Source: Aphelocoma coerulescens (lineage: Eukaryota; Chordata; Aves; Passeriformes; Corvidae). Taken from it: a stretch of 64,000 bases of DNA. The notes beneath the pieces were generated by a model. That model did no database searches and was not told the origin of the DNA. It saw only the letters and a list, made by a program, of their open reading frames with translations. The stretch is from positions 20,249,497 through 20,313,496 of the forward strand of contig NC_091016.1 in the NCBI RefSeq assembly GCF_041296385.1. The letters are read 5' to 3'. Shown in pieces: positions 63,123 to 64,000 of the stretch; position 1 is the stretch's first letter, and every line of letters begins with the position of its first letter. The position numbers and the translations under genes are program-made.

Positions 63123-63350
63123 CTGGATAGATACAGCAGTTTCCAAGTGCTTCCCATAAGCTCTGCTTATAAACCAAGGGGAGTTAACACAATTACCAGG
63201 AAGCTCCTGTTGGACCCTGGCTCTCACCGGTGGCTTCAGTGTTCGTGCGCTGCACAGGGATGGTGCAGCCCCGCACTTGGGTTTGGTGGGCTCCTGCTGG
63301 ATGTGATTGTGGTGGTTTGCAGTGATTTCTGACCATCTCCTTTGTTGCAG

Positions 63351-63364
63351 ACCAATCAAGCTAA
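63351..63364 (+). other. FOXN2: FOXN2 exon 2, 5' untranslated part and splice acceptor
   Basis: A pyrimidine-rich run ends in TTTGTTGCAG at 63350, a good 3' splice site, leaving 14 untranslated bases before the ATG. Another CAG at 63320-63322 could serve as an acceptor but has a weaker tract. The in-frame TAA just before the ATG fits a non-coding leader. That this is the second exon is inferred from seeing only one upstream first-exon candidate; an extra non-coding exon in the long intron cannot be excluded. Confidence 0.8.
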
Positions 63365-63901
63365 ATGGGTCCAGTCACTGGAATGACTCCGGATAAGAAA
63401 GCTGAAACGCCCGGAGCAGAAAAAGCTGCAGGACTACGGCAGTGCCATGGGATGGGCAGCCTGCCCGACGCGGGCGACGCCGGCAAGCCGAAGGCCACCG
63501 TGGTGGACAGAGATTCAGCAGATGATGAGCTCACAAATTTGAACTGGCTGCACGAAAGTACTAACCTGCTAACAAACTTCAGCCTCGGCAGCGAGGGCCT
63601 TCCAATTGTTAGCCCCTTGTATGACATCGAGGGTGACAGTGTGCCATCCTTCTCACCATCCTGCTATCAGAACCCTGAGAAAAAATCCTCCACTTCCAAA
63701 CCCCCTTACTCTTTCAGCCTTCTCATTTACATGGCGATTGAGCAGTCCCCCAACAAGAGCTTGCCAGTCAAAGAAATCTACAGTTGGATCCTGGACCGCT
63801 TCCCCTACTTCGCCACGGCCCCCACTGGTTGGAAGAACTCGGTCCGACACAACCTCTCCTTGAACAAGTGTTTCCGAAAGGTGGAGAAAAGCCATGGCAA
63901 G
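63365..63901 (+). CDS. FOXN2: FOXN2, first coding exon (5' partial gene)
   Basis: Encodes residues 1-179 of forkhead box N2, a nuclear sequence-specific DNA-binding transcription factor. The protein opens [20 protein letters not shown], as vertebrate FOXN2 does. The N-terminal block conserved in FOXN2/FOXN3 ([13 protein letters not shown]) covers about residues 53-65. The forkhead domain starts near residue 112 ([16 protein letters not shown]). The DNA-recognition helix [15 protein letters not shown] is at 156-170. Coding stops at SHGK with AAG and a GTGAGA donor at 63902, a phase-0 junction, so the wing region (GKGSLW in the family) and C terminus lie in later exons outside the window. The start is secure: an in-frame TAA at 63362-63364 directly precedes the ATG. 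FOXN3 is excluded because its N terminus and the segment before the forkhead differ. The start-codon context is only moderate (T at -3, G at +4). Reading on past the donor gives an intronic tail that should not be annotated as protein. Confidence 0.97.
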
Positions 63902-64000
63902 GTGAGACCTGGCAGGAGGGAGGGTGGAGCAAGTTTGAAATTCAGGGAGAAATGGAGAAGGTTCTGTCGTTCTTAAGGATGTTTTGTCTGGGTTTTTTTT
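63902..64000 (+). other. FOXN2: FOXN2 intron 2 (start)
   Basis: Begins with the donor GTGAGA immediately after the SHGK codons. The frame stays open to a TAA at 63974-63976, but that tail (residues VRPGRREGG onward) does not resemble the wing region expected in FOXN2 and is read as intron. The window ends inside this intron. Confidence 0.9.

Larger units (their letters stand above)
52000..63350 (+). other. FOXN2: FOXN2 intron 1
   Basis: The interval runs from donor GTGAGTG at 52000 to acceptor TTGCAG at 63350. The first 480 bases are still CpG-rich. The rest is average-composition non-coding DNA with short simple repeats near 53201, 55168, 57144, 57417 and 62273. No CR1 or LTR could be recognised in it, unlike the upstream region. 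An AT-rich patch with homeodomain and octamer-like sites lies at 60660-60960. Open frames such as the one on the minus strand at 54849-55403 have no recognisable domain. An additional non-coding exon is possible but cannot be shown. Confidence 0.75.

Noticed and set aside
63902..63976. Extension of the FOXN2 frame to a stop at 63976
   Set aside because: A clean GTGAGA donor sits exactly where FOXN2 similarity ends, and the extra residues do not match the forkhead wing region.

Overview
The window looks like bird nuclear DNA, probably a neoavian such as a songbird. Three things point that way: CR1 LINE fragments ending in the avian ATTCTATGA-type tail, one solo retroviral LTR of a kind common in bird genomes, and a single recognisable gene. 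That gene is the 5' part of FOXN2, a forkhead/winged-helix transcription factor, on the + strand. No bacterial, plasmid or phage features, CRISPR arrays, tRNAs or rRNAs were seen.

Layout. Positions 1 to about 51,690 hold no supportable protein-coding exon; this is the non-coding territory upstream of FOXN2. It contains a mosaic CR1 block (about 3,165-4,440), a very old CR1 fragment (about 12,645-12,960), three short CR1 3' ends (21,753-21,803, 28,745-28,920 and, reversed, 33,544-33,882) and a reversed solo LTR (about 44,727-45,309). Several stretches look like regulatory DNA: a CTCF-like core at 13,821, RFX/X-box-like palindromes at 1,551 and 18,304, a CpG-rich patch near 20,000 and a small promoter-like cluster at 1,863-2,294. 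About 51,700-52,480 is a strong CpG island, the FOXN2 promoter and non-coding first exon, with a consensus splice donor at 52,000. Intron 1 runs to 63,350. The first coding exon (63,351-63,901) carries the start codon, the N-terminal region and most of the forkhead domain. A donor site follows it, and the gene continues beyond the window.

Functional reading. The window is essentially the regulatory landscape and 5' end of one transcription-factor gene. If exon 1 splices directly to the coding exon, the leader carries two upstream ORFs. They are joined by an ATGA stop/start overlap, and the second runs out of frame across the FOXN2 start codon. A G-quadruplex-prone G-run lies in the same leader. 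This is the most interesting testable feature here. No new multi-gene system was found.

Limits. Repeat identities come from remembered consensus patterns rather than alignment. Conservation and chromatin claims are inference. The many open reading frames in the first 51 kb show no recognisable domains and are treated as chance.
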